Below are positions 1-8,509 of a stretch of DNA of 64,000 bases, one piece after another (positions within the stretch are counted from its first letter, which is position 1; each line of letters begins with the position of its first letter). The DNA lies in contig NZ_CP081294.1 of assembly GCF_019711315.1 (NCBI RefSeq), forward strand, positions 1,426,001 to 1,490,000. Reading direction: 5' to 3'. The DNA is from Qipengyuania gelatinilytica. Lineage in GTDB: Bacteria > Pseudomonadota > Alphaproteobacteria > Sphingomonadales > Sphingomonadaceae. A model generated the notes under the pieces. That model made no database searches and was not told where the DNA came from. It saw only the letters and a program-made list of their open reading frames with translations. A program made the translations under genes and the position numbers.

Positions 1-1376
1 ATCCAGCGCAGGACCATCTCGGGATCGTTGCGCCCACAAAGCAGCTCTAGGAACAGCGCATTGGCACGCTCGTCCTCGCGCACTTCATTGTCGATCAGCT
101 TCGCGTCACGAGCGGCCTGGCGCATGGTCTCGGGGTGGATTTCCAGTTCCTCCGCCTCGGCGATCTGGAAAATCTCGACCAGCCGCACCGGGTCCTTGCG
201 GAACCAGTCGTCCGAAGGCGCCGCGATCCGCCCGCCGAAAACGCGATAGCCCTTCACCAGCCTCGGCTTGGGCCGGAAACCGGCAAAGAAGCCCTTGCGG
301 GCCGCGTTCTTCGCAAGGTCGTCCTCGATATGGGCGAGGAAGACGCCGGTGAGGCTGCCGACGCGCTTGGCCTGCAGGAAATAGAACTGCATGAAACGTT
401 CGACCTTGCTCTTGCCCGGGCGGTCGGCGAAATTCATCCGCTCTGCCACCTGCCGCTGCAGGTCGAAAGTGAGCCGGTCTTCGGCGCGCCCCGTAATGAT
501 GTGCATGTGGCAGCGCACCGCCAGCAGGAAGCGTTCGGCACGGCGGAAGCTGCGATATTCGACCTGCGTCATCAGGCCGGCATCGACCAGCTCCGCGGCA
601 CTGCTGACGCGGTGGATGAACTTGCCGATCCAGTAGAGCGTCTGCAGGTCGCGCAGGCCGCCCTTGCCGTCCTTTACATTGGGCTCGACCACATAGCGGC
701 TGTCACCCAGCCGCTTGTGACGCGCGTTACGTTCTTCCAGCTTCTGCGACAGGAAAGCACGCTCGTTCCCTTCGACCACCTCGCGCGTGTAGCGCCGCTC
801 GCCCTCCTCGTAGAGAGTGCGATCACCCCAGACATACCGCCCTTCCAGAAGCGCTGTCCGGATGGTGAGATCGTCCTTCGCCAGCCGGATCGCCTCGTCC
901 AGCGTGCGTGTGGAATGGCCGACCTTCAGGCCGAGGTCCCACAGCAGGTAGAGCATGGCCTCGACCACCTGCTCGCACCAGGCATTCCGGCGTTCGCCGA
1001 CGAGGAAGGCGATATCGACATCGGAATGCGGCGCCATTTCGCTGCGTCCGTAGCCGCCCACTGCCATGATCGCGAGCCTTTCGCCCGCACTGCGATTGGC
1101 ATTGGGATAGGTGTGCTGCGTCACATATTCGTGGATCACGCGCACCAGCTGGTCGATCAGGAAGGAATAGCCCCCCGCCACGGCATGACCTGCCGATGGG
1201 CGCGCGGCCAGCCGCCCTTCCATTTCCGTCCTGCCGGACTCCAGAGCGCGCTTGAGCGCCTCCACCACCGGCGGGCGCGATTTATTGCCATGCTGGGCGA
1301 CCAGCGCCTCGATCTCGGAAGCAAGCTTGCGCCTGTCGATGATCGCGCGCTGGTCGGGGATCCGCGTCGTGCTCAA
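1..1376 (-). CDS. glnD: [Protein-PII] uridylyltransferase GlnD, N-terminal part (gene runs off window)
   Basis: Bifunctional uridylyltransferase/uridylyl-removing enzyme that modifies the PII nitrogen-signalling protein. About 458 residues are visible; the family is usually around 900, so the HD and ACT domains lie outside the window. The nucleotidyltransferase signature is clear: GGYGRSEMAPHSDVDIAFLV (about residues 106-125), followed by the GlnD-typical VEPNVKDGKGGLRDLQTLYW. I chose a TTG start (1376-1374) that overlaps the TGA of the upstream acyl-CoA synthetase gene; AAGGA lies about 12 bases before it. A later internal start cannot be excluded. Identity is secure, the exact start less so. 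Confidence 0.9.
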   Translation of the reverse strand, partial: MSTTRIPDQRAIIDRRKLASEIEALVAQHGNKSRPPVVEALKRALESGRTEMEGRLAARPSAGHAVAGGYSFLIDQLVRVIHEYVTQHTYPNANRSAGERLAIMAVGGYGRSEMAPHSDVDIAFLVGERRNAWCEQVVEAMLYLLWDLGLKVGHSTRTLDEAIRLAKDDLTIRTALLEGRYVWGDRTLYEEGERRYTREVVEGNERAFLSQKLEERNARHKRLGDSRYVVEPNVKDGKGGLRDLQTLYWIGKFIHRVSSAAELVDAGLMTQVEYRSFRRAERFLLAVRCHMHIITGRAEDRLTFDLQRQVAERMNFADRPGKSKVERFMQFYFLQAKRVGSLTGVFLAHIEDDLAKNAARKGFFAGFRPKPRLVKGYRVFGGRIAAPSDDWFRKDPVRLVEIFQIAEAEELEIHPETMRQAARDAKLIDNEVREDERANALFLELLCGRNDPEMVLRW

Positions 1377-3067
1377 CTGGGGGCGTAATCCTTGGCGTAC
1401 ATGGTCTTGACGGTGCGTTTGTCGACCTTCTGGGTACCGAGGCGCGGAAGCTGTTCGTCGGCCTTCCAGAGCACGCTCGGGATCTTGAAGGGAGCGATAT
1501 GCTCGCGAAGGAATGCCTGCAGCTCTTCCTTCGACAACTCCTTGCCCGGGTGCGTGAAGTAGACCGCGGCCGGCACTTCGCCGAAGCGTTCGTCGGGCAC
1601 GCCGAAGACGCTGCATTCGGCGACCGCATCATGCGCGTAGATTGCCTCTTCCACCTCGATGCAGGAGATGTTCTCGCCACCGCGGATGATGATGTCCTTC
1701 TTGCGGTCGACGATGAAGAGGTAGTTGTCCTCGTCGAGATAGCCGAGGTCGCCGGTGCGGAAGTAGGCATCATCGGTATAGGCCGAAGCGGTCGCCTCCT
1801 CGTTTTTCCAGTAGCCGAGGAAGTTTGCCACCGAGCGGATGCAGACCTCGCCCACTTCGCCCTGCGCCAGCTTGTTGCCATCGTCGTCGAGGATCGCGAG
1901 GTCGACCAGCGGTTTCGACGGCATGCCGGTCGAACCGGGCTTGGCCATGTAGTTTTCATTGAGGTTGCCGCAGCCCACCGCATTGGTTTCGGTGAGACCG
2001 TAGCCCAGCAGCGGGAAGCCCTCGGGGAAGGCGTCCTTGATCTTCTTCACATGCTCCGGCGGACGCGCAGAGCCGCCTGCAGCGAAGCTCTTGCATTGCG
2101 ACAGGTCGAATTTGTCCCTGTCCGGATGCGTCGCCATTTCATAGCTCATCAGCGGCACACCGACGAAATAGGTGACCTTTTCTTCGTCGAGCAGGCGCAG
2201 CGCCTCGCCGGCGTCCCACTTGGGCATCAGTACCAGCTTGCGGCCCATCGCGAAACTTTGGAGGAACAGCGGGACCTCGCCGGTGACGTGGAACAGCGGC
2301 ACGGCGACCAGCGCGCTGGGCTGGACCGTCGGCGCTTCGCCCTTTTCGGTCATCAGGGCCAGGATCATGGCGGTCTGCGCGACGTAGTTCATCACGCCCG
2401 AAACGACGCCGAGATGATCGGAATAGGCGCCCTTGGGGTAGCCGGTCGAACCCGAGGTATAGAGAATGGTGGCAAGATCGTTAGGCCCGATTTCGCCCAG
2501 CATCTTCATCGCCGTATCGCCCGCTTCCCAGATCGGGGCGAGGCCTTCTGCGGGAACGCCGTGATCGAAGACGACGACCTTCGCCTCGACCGCATCACCG
2601 TCGATACGCGCGGCGCGCTGGGCATCGGCGAGAACCAGCGAACATTCGCACAGCTTGATGCCGTATGCCATTTCCTCGCCGGTCCACCAGCCGTTGAGCA
2701 GGGTAGCGCAACCACCTGCCATCAGCGTGCCCATGTAGGCGATCATCCAGTTGGCGGAATTGCGCGCAGCGATACCGACACGGTCGCCCTTCTTCACGCC
2801 GTGCCTGGTGGCAAGCCCGTGCGCGACATGCGTCGCGGCGGCGTAGACCTCGCCGAAGGTGAGGCGCAGGTCGCCATCGACCAGGAAAAGCTCGTCCTTC
2901 TTCTCGTTGCAGAAATGCGCGAAATAATGCGCGAGGCTCGGCGGCGCATTCTTGAAAGCGGGCATTTCGACACCGCGGCGTTCGATGGGGGTTGTTTCGA
3001 ACATCTGGCCAGGGGCCGTCACGGCAGCAGTGAAGCGATGGATATCCTTGTCGAGTTCGGTCGGCAT
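1373..3067 (-). CDS. Acyl-CoA synthetase (AMP-forming, class I adenylate-forming enzyme)
   Basis: Activates a carboxylic acid, probably a fatty or aromatic acid, to its acyl-CoA through an acyl-adenylate. 564 residues, normal for the family. Signatures: phosphate-binding loop YTSGSTGYPKG, adenine-pocket motif GYGLTET and the C-terminal hinge region with DRKKDIIIRGGENIS. The C-terminal lysine region QKVDKRTV fits the catalytic Lys loop. I chose the ATG at 3067 (MPTELDKD), with GGAGAGGA about 12 bases upstream; an in-frame start at 3124 would add 19 low-quality residues. It overlaps glnD by 4 bases and may be co-transcribed with it. Substrate cannot be told from sequence. Confidence 0.88.
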   Translation of the reverse strand: MPTELDKDIHRFTAAVTAPGQMFETTPIERRGVEMPAFKNAPPSLAHYFAHFCNEKKDELFLVDGDLRLTFGEVYAAATHVAHGLATRHGVKKGDRVGIAARNSANWMIAYMGTLMAGGCATLLNGWWTGEEMAYGIKLCECSLVLADAQRAARIDGDAVEAKVVVFDHGVPAEGLAPIWEAGDTAMKMLGEIGPNDLATILYTSGSTGYPKGAYSDHLGVVSGVMNYVAQTAMILALMTEKGEAPTVQPSALVAVPLFHVTGEVPLFLQSFAMGRKLVLMPKWDAGEALRLLDEEKVTYFVGVPLMSYEMATHPDRDKFDLSQCKSFAAGGSARPPEHVKKIKDAFPEGFPLLGYGLTETNAVGCGNLNENYMAKPGSTGMPSKPLVDLAILDDDGNKLAQGEVGEVCIRSVANFLGYWKNEEATASAYTDDAYFRTGDLGYLDEDNYLFIVDRKKDIIIRGGENISCIEVEEAIYAHDAVAECSVFGVPDERFGEVPAAVYFTHPGKELSKEELQAFLREHIAPFKIPSVLWKADEQLPRLGTQKVDKRTVKTMYAKDYAPS

Positions 3068-3239
3068 GGTTGTGTAAGGTCCTCTCCGGTTGCAAGCGCG
3101 GGCATATCCGCATCCTCCCGACAAATTGCCGGTGAGCTTGCGAGACAGGCTTTCCCCAAAAGGCCTGCTATGCCAAAAGCCGCATCCGAAACGGGTCGCG
3201 CATGTCGGCTTTCGAGACGTTCTCTAAGGGGATAAAACC

Positions 3240-4118
3240 TTGCTGTCACTACTGGCCGCCACTGCGGCTACTTCGGAACCGATCCAGTGGGCCGAACTGG
3301 GCCTGCGGCCCTATCTGTTCGAGATCGGCAGCTTCCAGCTGCGTTATTACTCGCTGGCCTACCTGTTCGGCATCCTGTTCGCCTATTGGCACCTGTCCAA
3401 GATGATCAAGTCGCCCGGCGCGCCGATGGCGCAGCGCCATGCGGACGACCTGTTCTTCTATTGCACGCTCGGCGTGATCATCGGCGGACGGCTTGGCTAT
3501 GCGGTCTTCTACCGCCCGGACCTCCTGACCAGCGTCGAGTTGTTCAAGCTCTGGGGCGGCGGGATGAGCTTCCACGGCGGCGTGATCGGCGTGCTGCTAG
3601 CGATCACCTGGGTGGCATGGCGCGGCGGCCTCAACTGGCTGCGCATCTGCGACTATATCGCGGTCAACGTCCCGCTCGCATACATGCTCGGCCGCATCGC
3701 GAACTTCATCAATGGCGAACTGTACGGCCGTCCGGTCGAGGGTGATTTGCCCTGGGCGATGGTGTTCCCGGGCGGTGGCGACATCGCCCGCCATCCCAGC
3801 CAGCTCTACCAGGCGGGCCTCGAAGGCCTGCTGCTCGGCATCCTCCTCATCGCGCTCTTCTGGAAGACCCGCGCGCGCTATCGTGCGGGCCTGCTTGTTG
3901 GCCTGTTCACCGTGGGCATGGGTGTCGGTCGCTTCGTCAACGAGTTCTTCCGCGAACCCGATGCGCACCTTGCCAACCGCGTGGTCGAGACCGGCCTCAG
4001 CCAGGGGCAGTGGCTGTCGATCCCGATGATCGCAGTCGGCGTCATCGTGCTCGTCTATTCGCTGCTGCGCCAGCCGGTCGGCGGCGCCAAGTCCGAGCCC
4101 AAGCCGCAAACGACATGA
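3240..4118 (+). CDS. lgt: Prolipoprotein diacylglyceryl transferase
   Basis: Inner-membrane enzyme that transfers diacylglycerol from phosphatidylglycerol to the lipobox cysteine of prolipoproteins, the first step of lipoprotein maturation. 292 residues with several hydrophobic segments. Lgt signatures: SFHGGVIG (about residue 110), GRIANFINGELYGRP (151-165), then RHPSQLYQA. The start is TTG at 3240, with AAGGGG about 8 bases before it. Its stop overlaps the next gene's ATG (ATGA), so the methyltransferase gene is translationally coupled. Several predicted lipoproteins in this window (for example at 7945, 28480, 31401 and 32528) would be its substrates. Confidence 0.95.
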   Translation: MLSLLAATAATSEPIQWAELGLRPYLFEIGSFQLRYYSLAYLFGILFAYWHLSKMIKSPGAPMAQRHADDLFFYCTLGVIIGGRLGYAVFYRPDLLTSVELFKLWGGGMSFHGGVIGVLLAITWVAWRGGLNWLRICDYIAVNVPLAYMLGRIANFINGELYGRPVEGDLPWAMVFPGGGDIARHPSQLYQAGLEGLLLGILLIALFWKTRARYRAGLLVGLFTVGMGVGRFVNEFFREPDAHLANRVVETGLSQGQWLSIPMIAVGVIVLVYSLLRQPVGGAKSEPKPQTT

Positions 4119-5170
4119 TCACTGCCGGCGACGACAAGGATCTCGCCGCCCGGTTCCGCCGCCTGATAGAGCGCCACGGGCCGATGCCCGTGTCGCGTTA
4201 TATGGGCGAAAGCAACGCGCTCTATTACGATAGCCGCGATCCGCTGGGCTCGGCGGGCGACTTCACCACCGCACCCGAAATCAGCCAGATGTTCGGCGAG
4301 ATGGTGGGCCTGTGGTTCGCCGATCTCTGGTCGCGCTCGGGCCGGCCCGATGCCCTCTATGTCGAGCTCGGGCCGGGGCGCGGGACGCTGGCGCGCGACG
4401 CCCTGCGCGCCATGTCGAGCCAGGGGCTGAGACCGCCGGTCCACCTCGTCGAAGGTTCGCAAGCCTTGCGCGATGCGCAGGCCGATGCCGTGTCGCAGGC
4501 GCGCTTTCACGACAGTATCGAGACCCTGCCCGACGACCGGCCCCTTTACCTCGTCGCCAATGAATTCCTCGACGCCCTGCCGATCCGCCAGCTGGTGATG
4601 ACCAAGCGCGGCTGGCGCGAACGCATGGTCGCTCTGGCGGGCGAGGATTTCGTCTTTGCAGCCGGCCCCAACCCCATGGACGATGCCGTGCCCGAAGACC
4701 GCCGCAGCCAGCCGGTCGGCACGGTGATAGAAGCCTGTCCCGGTGCCGCTGCGACGATCGAGGAGATCGCCCGCCGCATCGACATTCAGGGCGGCGCGGC
4801 ACTGTTCATCGACTATGGCTACCTGCTCCCGCAAGCCGGCGAAACGCTGCAGGCGGTGCGCGCGCACCAGAAGGTCGGCGTCTTCGATCATCCCGGCGAG
4901 ATGGACCTCACCGCACTGGTCGATTTCTCGGTACTGGTGGACATCGCCAAGCGCGCCGGGCTCGCGGTCGAGACTGCGACGCAGGGCCAATGGCTCAGCG
5001 CGATGGGACTATCGCTGCGCATGCAGGCGCTTGCACAGCGCAGCCCGGACCATGCCGCGCAGCTGAAGGAAGCCCACGATCGCCTCGTCGGCACCGATGC
5101 CATGGGCAGCCTTTTCAAGGTCATGGCGATCACGCCCGCCCATTCCGCGCGGGGGGCGGGCTTCGGCTGA
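4115..5170 (+). CDS. SAM-dependent methyltransferase, MidA/NDUFAF7 family
   Basis: Class I SAM-dependent methyltransferase related to mitochondrial NDUFAF7/MidA, which methylates an arginine of a complex I subunit during assembly. 351 residues from the ATG that overlaps the lgt stop. The family block GDFTTAPEISQMFGEM (about residues 48-63) and the SAM-binding motif VELGPGRGTLARDALR follow each other as in known members, and FLDALPIRQ is also typical. A role in complex I assembly is inferred from the family. The pairing with lgt through a 4-base overlap suggests one operon. Confidence 0.88.
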   Translation: MITAGDDKDLAARFRRLIERHGPMPVSRYMGESNALYYDSRDPLGSAGDFTTAPEISQMFGEMVGLWFADLWSRSGRPDALYVELGPGRGTLARDALRAMSSQGLRPPVHLVEGSQALRDAQADAVSQARFHDSIETLPDDRPLYLVANEFLDALPIRQLVMTKRGWRERMVALAGEDFVFAAGPNPMDDAVPEDRRSQPVGTVIEACPGAAATIEEIARRIDIQGGAALFIDYGYLLPQAGETLQAVRAHQKVGVFDHPGEMDLTALVDFSVLVDIAKRAGLAVETATQGQWLSAMGLSLRMQALAQRSPDHAAQLKEAHDRLVGTDAMGSLFKVMAITPAHSARGAGFG

Positions 5171-5230
5171 GGTTCAGGAAATTCCGGTCACTATGGTAAC
5201 CCTCATGCAATCCGATGCGAAGGACCGCCT

Positions 5231-5644
5231 ATGACGAAACGCCTGCTTGCCCTTGCCGCCCTGTGCATCGCCACGCCGATCATGGCCGCCCCGCCGGTCG
5301 ACGGTCGCTGGATCACGGCGGAAAAGGATGCGGTCATTACCATCGCAGATTGCGGCAGGACCGTTTGCGGGCGGATCACCAAGTTCCTCGTCCCGCCGCC
5401 GCAGGGCGCAGAACAGCGCGACGTCAACAACCGCAATCCCGAACTGCGCGGCCGAAAGCTGCTGGGAATGCCGGTGCTGAGCGGCTTCACAGAGGAAGAG
5501 GATCTGTGGCGCGGCGAGATCTACGATCCGAAGACCGGCAAGACCTATCGCTCGGTCATCCGCCGGATCAATGCGACCACGCTCGAAGTGAAAGGATGCG
5601 TCGGTCCCTTCTGCGAGACCCAGACCTGGAAACGCGCCCGCTGA
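5231..5644 (+). CDS. DUF2147-family exported protein
   Basis: 137 residues with a Sec signal peptide (MTKRLLALAALCIATPIMAA) and a mature part of DUF2147 type, beginning PPVDGRWITAEKDAVI. The conserved Cys pairs are visible (DCGRTVCG and GCVGPFC), probably forming disulfides in the periplasm, and DPKTGKTYRS is characteristic. Function of the family is unknown. It lies 60 bases after the methyltransferase gene and ends 1 base before the convergent ABC transporter gene. Confidence 0.8.
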   Translation: MTKRLLALAALCIATPIMAAPPVDGRWITAEKDAVITIADCGRTVCGRITKFLVPPPQGAEQRDVNNRNPELRGRKLLGMPVLSGFTEEEDLWRGEIYDPKTGKTYRSVIRRINATTLEVKGCVGPFCETQTWKRAR

Positions 5645-5645
5645 C

Positions 5646-7184
5646 CTAGAGGCCCGCGCGCTCGGCCAGCCGCCTTGCAGCCTCGTCGAAGGACAGCTTG
5701 TCCGCCTCGCGGTCGACCGAACAATTCGCCTCGCGCATCGCTGCGACATCGATGGAACCGATGATCGGCCGCAGCGCCTCCACCAGGACCTCGTCACGCG
5801 AAGCCTCCGGGCTTAGCAGAAGGACTGCATCGTAATTGGGAAAGGCACCACGCGGATCGTCCAGGATGAAGAGGTCGTCCGCCTCGATCCGTCCGTCCGA
5901 CGTATAGGCGCCGATCACATCGGCCTCGCCCGATTGAAGCGCATTATACATGAAGGTCGGCGAGAAATTGCGCTGTTCGGCAAAGCGCAAGCCATAGGCA
6001 TCGCGAACCGCGATCCATTCGGGTCGCTCGAAGAATTCCGGATCGCCGCCCACGGTCATTTCACGAGCGACATTGGCGAGGTCCTCGATACTCTCGATCC
6101 CGCGCATCTTCATGGTCTCGCTCGGGACCGCAAAGCCATAGGCATTCTCGAAACCGAGCCGCCCCAACACCTGCATCCCGGTGTTCTCGGTCTCCCATTG
6201 GGATATCTGCGCATACATCTCGTCGCGCGAGGGATTGTCTTCGCGCTTCATCTGGTTGGTCCAGATCGTGCCGGTGTAATCGACATAGACGTCGATATCG
6301 CCGCTTGCCGCAGCACTATGGGCGACCGCCGAGCCCAGCCCGTCGCGATATTCGACCGTGAACCCTTCTTCCTCCAGACGTTGTCCGATAAGCCGGGCAA
6401 GGATGTATTGCTCGGAAAAGCCCTTCGCGCCGATCACGACGCGGTCTTCATCGTCTCCACCACCGAATTGCGCGAAGAGAGCGGCGATCACGCCCAGCGC
6501 GACCACCACCAGGCCGCCGAGCCAAAGGCCGCGCCTGCGCTCGCGAAAGCCGCGTTCGATCAGGCCGAGCAGGGTATCGGCGACCAGCGCAAGGCCCGCG
6601 CTGGCAATACAGCCCGCCAGCACCAGCACCCAGTTCTGGGTTTGCAGGCCTGCGAAGATCGGATCGCCAAGGCTCTTCTGGCCGATCGTCGTGGCGAGCG
6701 TCGCGGCACCGATGGTCCAGACCGCGGCGGTGCGGATGCCCGCCATGATATAGGGCGCGGCAAGCGGCGCTTCGACCAGCAGCAGCCGCTGGCGGAAATT
6801 CATGCCGACACCTGCGGCAGCCTCCATCACACCGGGATCGAGATTGGCCTGCGCCGTTACCGCATTGCGCAGGATTGGCAGCAGTGCATAGAGCGCCAGC
6901 GCAAGCAGTGCGGGAAGGAAGCCGAGTGTCGGCAGCCCTTCCCCGAACACGGCCCGCAGGCTCAGCAGGATCGGGAAGAACAGCGCGAGCAGCGCAAGCG
7001 CGGGGATGGTCTGGACCAGGCTCGCAAAGGCGAGCGCTGCGCGCGCGACTTTCTCCGACCGGCTCGCCCAGACGGCCAGCGGCAACGCCACCGCGATCCC
7101 CAGCGCAATTGCCGCAGCAGACAGGATGACATGGGCCGACAGCTGGTCGCCCAGACCGGTCAGCGCTTCCCACATTCCGGTCAT
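5646..7184 (-). CDS. Glycine betaine/choline-type ABC transporter: permease fused to substrate-binding protein
   Basis: 512 residues in two parts. Residues 1 to about 205 form a membrane permease of the OpuB/ProW type, with the EAA-like loop around MEAAAGVGMNFRQRLLLVEA. After one more membrane span (about 218-240) comes a periplasmic binding domain of the OpuBC/OsmF class, starting VIGAKGFSEQYILARLIG and containing DIDVYVDYTGTIW. Such permease-binding-protein fusions are known for quaternary-amine importers. It overlaps the ATPase gene by 4 bases (ATGA) and is co-transcribed. Likely substrate: betaine, choline or a related osmolyte, inferred from the family. Confidence 0.88.
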   Translation of the reverse strand: MTGMWEALTGLGDQLSAHVILSAAAIALGIAVALPLAVWASRSEKVARAALAFASLVQTIPALALLALFFPILLSLRAVFGEGLPTLGFLPALLALALYALLPILRNAVTAQANLDPGVMEAAAGVGMNFRQRLLLVEAPLAAPYIMAGIRTAAVWTIGAATLATTIGQKSLGDPIFAGLQTQNWVLVLAGCIASAGLALVADTLLGLIERGFRERRRGLWLGGLVVVALGVIAALFAQFGGGDDEDRVVIGAKGFSEQYILARLIGQRLEEEGFTVEYRDGLGSAVAHSAAASGDIDVYVDYTGTIWTNQMKREDNPSRDEMYAQISQWETENTGMQVLGRLGFENAYGFAVPSETMKMRGIESIEDLANVAREMTVGGDPEFFERPEWIAVRDAYGLRFAEQRNFSPTFMYNALQSGEADVIGAYTSDGRIEADDLFILDDPRGAFPNYDAVLLLSPEASRDEVLVEALRPIIGSIDVAAMREANCSVDREADKLSFDEAARRLAERAGL

Positions 7185-7939
7185 GCCGAAAGCTCCGCCA
7201 GCCGCTCTGCCTGGTGACGGGGAACGGCGACAAGCGCCTGCGCCGTTTCGCCGCCGGCCCCTGCGACGAGCGACTGGGGCGTCTCGTCCGCAACGATCCG
7301 GCCTGCGTCCATGACCAGTACGCGATCTGCCAGCAGGAGCGCCTCGGCCATGTCGTGCGTGACCATGACGGTCGTCAGCCCCAGCTCCTCGTGCAGCTTG
7401 CGCACCCTCTCGCCCAGCGCATCGCGCGTCACGGGGTCGAGCGCGCCGAAGGGTTCGTCCATCAGGAGCAGCTGCGGCTGAGCCGCCAGTGCGCGCGCGA
7501 CGCCGACACGCTGCCTTTGGCCACCCGACAGTTCATCGGGCATGCGGCTCGCCATCGCGCGGTCGAGTTCCACCCATTCGAGCAGCTCGCCGATGCGGTC
7601 TTCGGGCAGTCGTTCGCCTGCCAGTCGCGGACCGATGGCGATGTTTTCGGCCACGCTCATATGTGGGAAGAGCCCGATCGACTGGAACACGTATCCGATC
7701 CTGCGGCGCAGGCCCGCGAGGGCGAGTTCCGCGACATCAGCACCGTCAAACGTAACCGATCCGGTGGTCGGTTCAACCAGGCGGTTCACCGTCTTGAGCA
7801 GGGTCGACTTGCCCGAACCCGAGGCGCCCACCAACGCAACGAAACTGCCTGCTTCGATCGCGAGGTCGAGCGCATCGATAGCGCGAGTCGGGCCATAGGC
7901 CTTCGAAACGCCGCGAAAGGTCAGGACGGGTTCGGGCAT
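7181..7939 (-). CDS. ABC transporter ATP-binding protein (quaternary amine/osmoprotectant type)
   Basis: 252-residue ATPase partner of the downstream fused permease/binding protein. Walker A GASGSGKST (about residues 36-44), Q-loop in GYVFQSIGLFPHMSV, ABC signature LSGGQRQRVGVARAL, Walker B LLLMDEPFGALDP and the switch His in VMVTHDMAEAL are all intact. The C-terminal CBS pair of the longer OpuAA/ProV proteins is absent, as in OpuBA-like short forms. It is first in a two-gene unit, or third if the lipoprotein gene 5 bases upstream is included. Confidence 0.9.
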   Translation of the reverse strand: MPEPVLTFRGVSKAYGPTRAIDALDLAIEAGSFVALVGASGSGKSTLLKTVNRLVEPTTGSVTFDGADVAELALAGLRRRIGYVFQSIGLFPHMSVAENIAIGPRLAGERLPEDRIGELLEWVELDRAMASRMPDELSGGQRQRVGVARALAAQPQLLLMDEPFGALDPVTRDALGERVRKLHEELGLTTVMVTHDMAEALLLADRVLVMDAGRIVADETPQSLVAGAGGETAQALVAVPRHQAERLAELSA

Positions 7940-7944
7940 GACGG

Positions 7945-8430
7945 CTATTGCTCGTCACCCTCCGCTTCTGCCGGAGCCTCATACCGCACGCTGGTCAGCT
8001 CGACCCTTTTCCCGCCCGGCCCGGTGACGATCATCGTGTCGCCACGCATGCGGCTGGTTTCCCAGCAGGTCTCGTTCGTTTCGGCCTCTGCGCCATCGGG
8101 CTCCTCGACCTGGTCGGGGGCGAGACACAAGAGCTTGCCGCGCGCACCATCGGTATATGTCCAGTCGCCCGTGCCATAGGGATCGCCATTGCGCAGGTCT
8201 CGGTAGGTCCCGCCTTCATCGAGATAGGTCGTGAAACGCGCGCCACTTTCCGCAACGGCACGCCAGGCGGTACCTTCCATAGTTGTGGGAACCTCGCCGC
8301 TATGGGCCGGCGTTGGTGTTGCTTGGGCGCCGTCCTCGGCGGCGGGTACGGCCTCTTCCTCTGCGTCGGGAGCGGCACAGGCCGCAAGGAGCAGGCTGAC
8401 GGAAATGAGGGCGGTGCGATATCGCGTCAA
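7945..8430 (-). CDS. Predicted lipoprotein, function unknown
   Basis: 161 residues. An N-terminal signal with lipobox LLAAC (Cys about residue 18) predicts a lipid anchor, followed by an acidic Ala/Pro/Glu linker (about 20-45). The C-terminal 110 residues hold two cysteines (KLLCLAP, ETCWETS) and an RDLRNGDPYGTGDW segment. No family is recognised with confidence. It ends 5 bases before the ABC ATPase start, so it may be read with the importer, but nothing ties it to transport. Confidence 0.7.
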   Translation of the reverse strand: MTRYRTALISVSLLLAACAAPDAEEEAVPAAEDGAQATPTPAHSGEVPTTMEGTAWRAVAESGARFTTYLDEGGTYRDLRNGDPYGTGDWTYTDGARGKLLCLAPDQVEEPDGAEAETNETCWETSRMRGDTMIVTGPGGKRVELTSVRYEAPAEAEGDEQ

Positions 8431-8509
8431 TTCAGGCCTCCGCTGGAAAATCAGGCACCGACCCTAGGGCCGCAGCGCCGACTTGGCGACCCCCATGCCG
8501 ATGGCCGGT

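Noticed and set aside
135..1388. 417-residue plus-strand frame opposite glnD
   Set aside because: It mirrors the glnD coding strand in a high-G+C gene; the minus-strand translation has clear GlnD motifs while this one has none and no ribosome site.
1499..3235. 578-residue plus-strand frame opposite the acyl-CoA synthetase
   Set aside because: Long antisense frames are common at this base composition; its product is Arg/Val/Asp-skewed without any motif.
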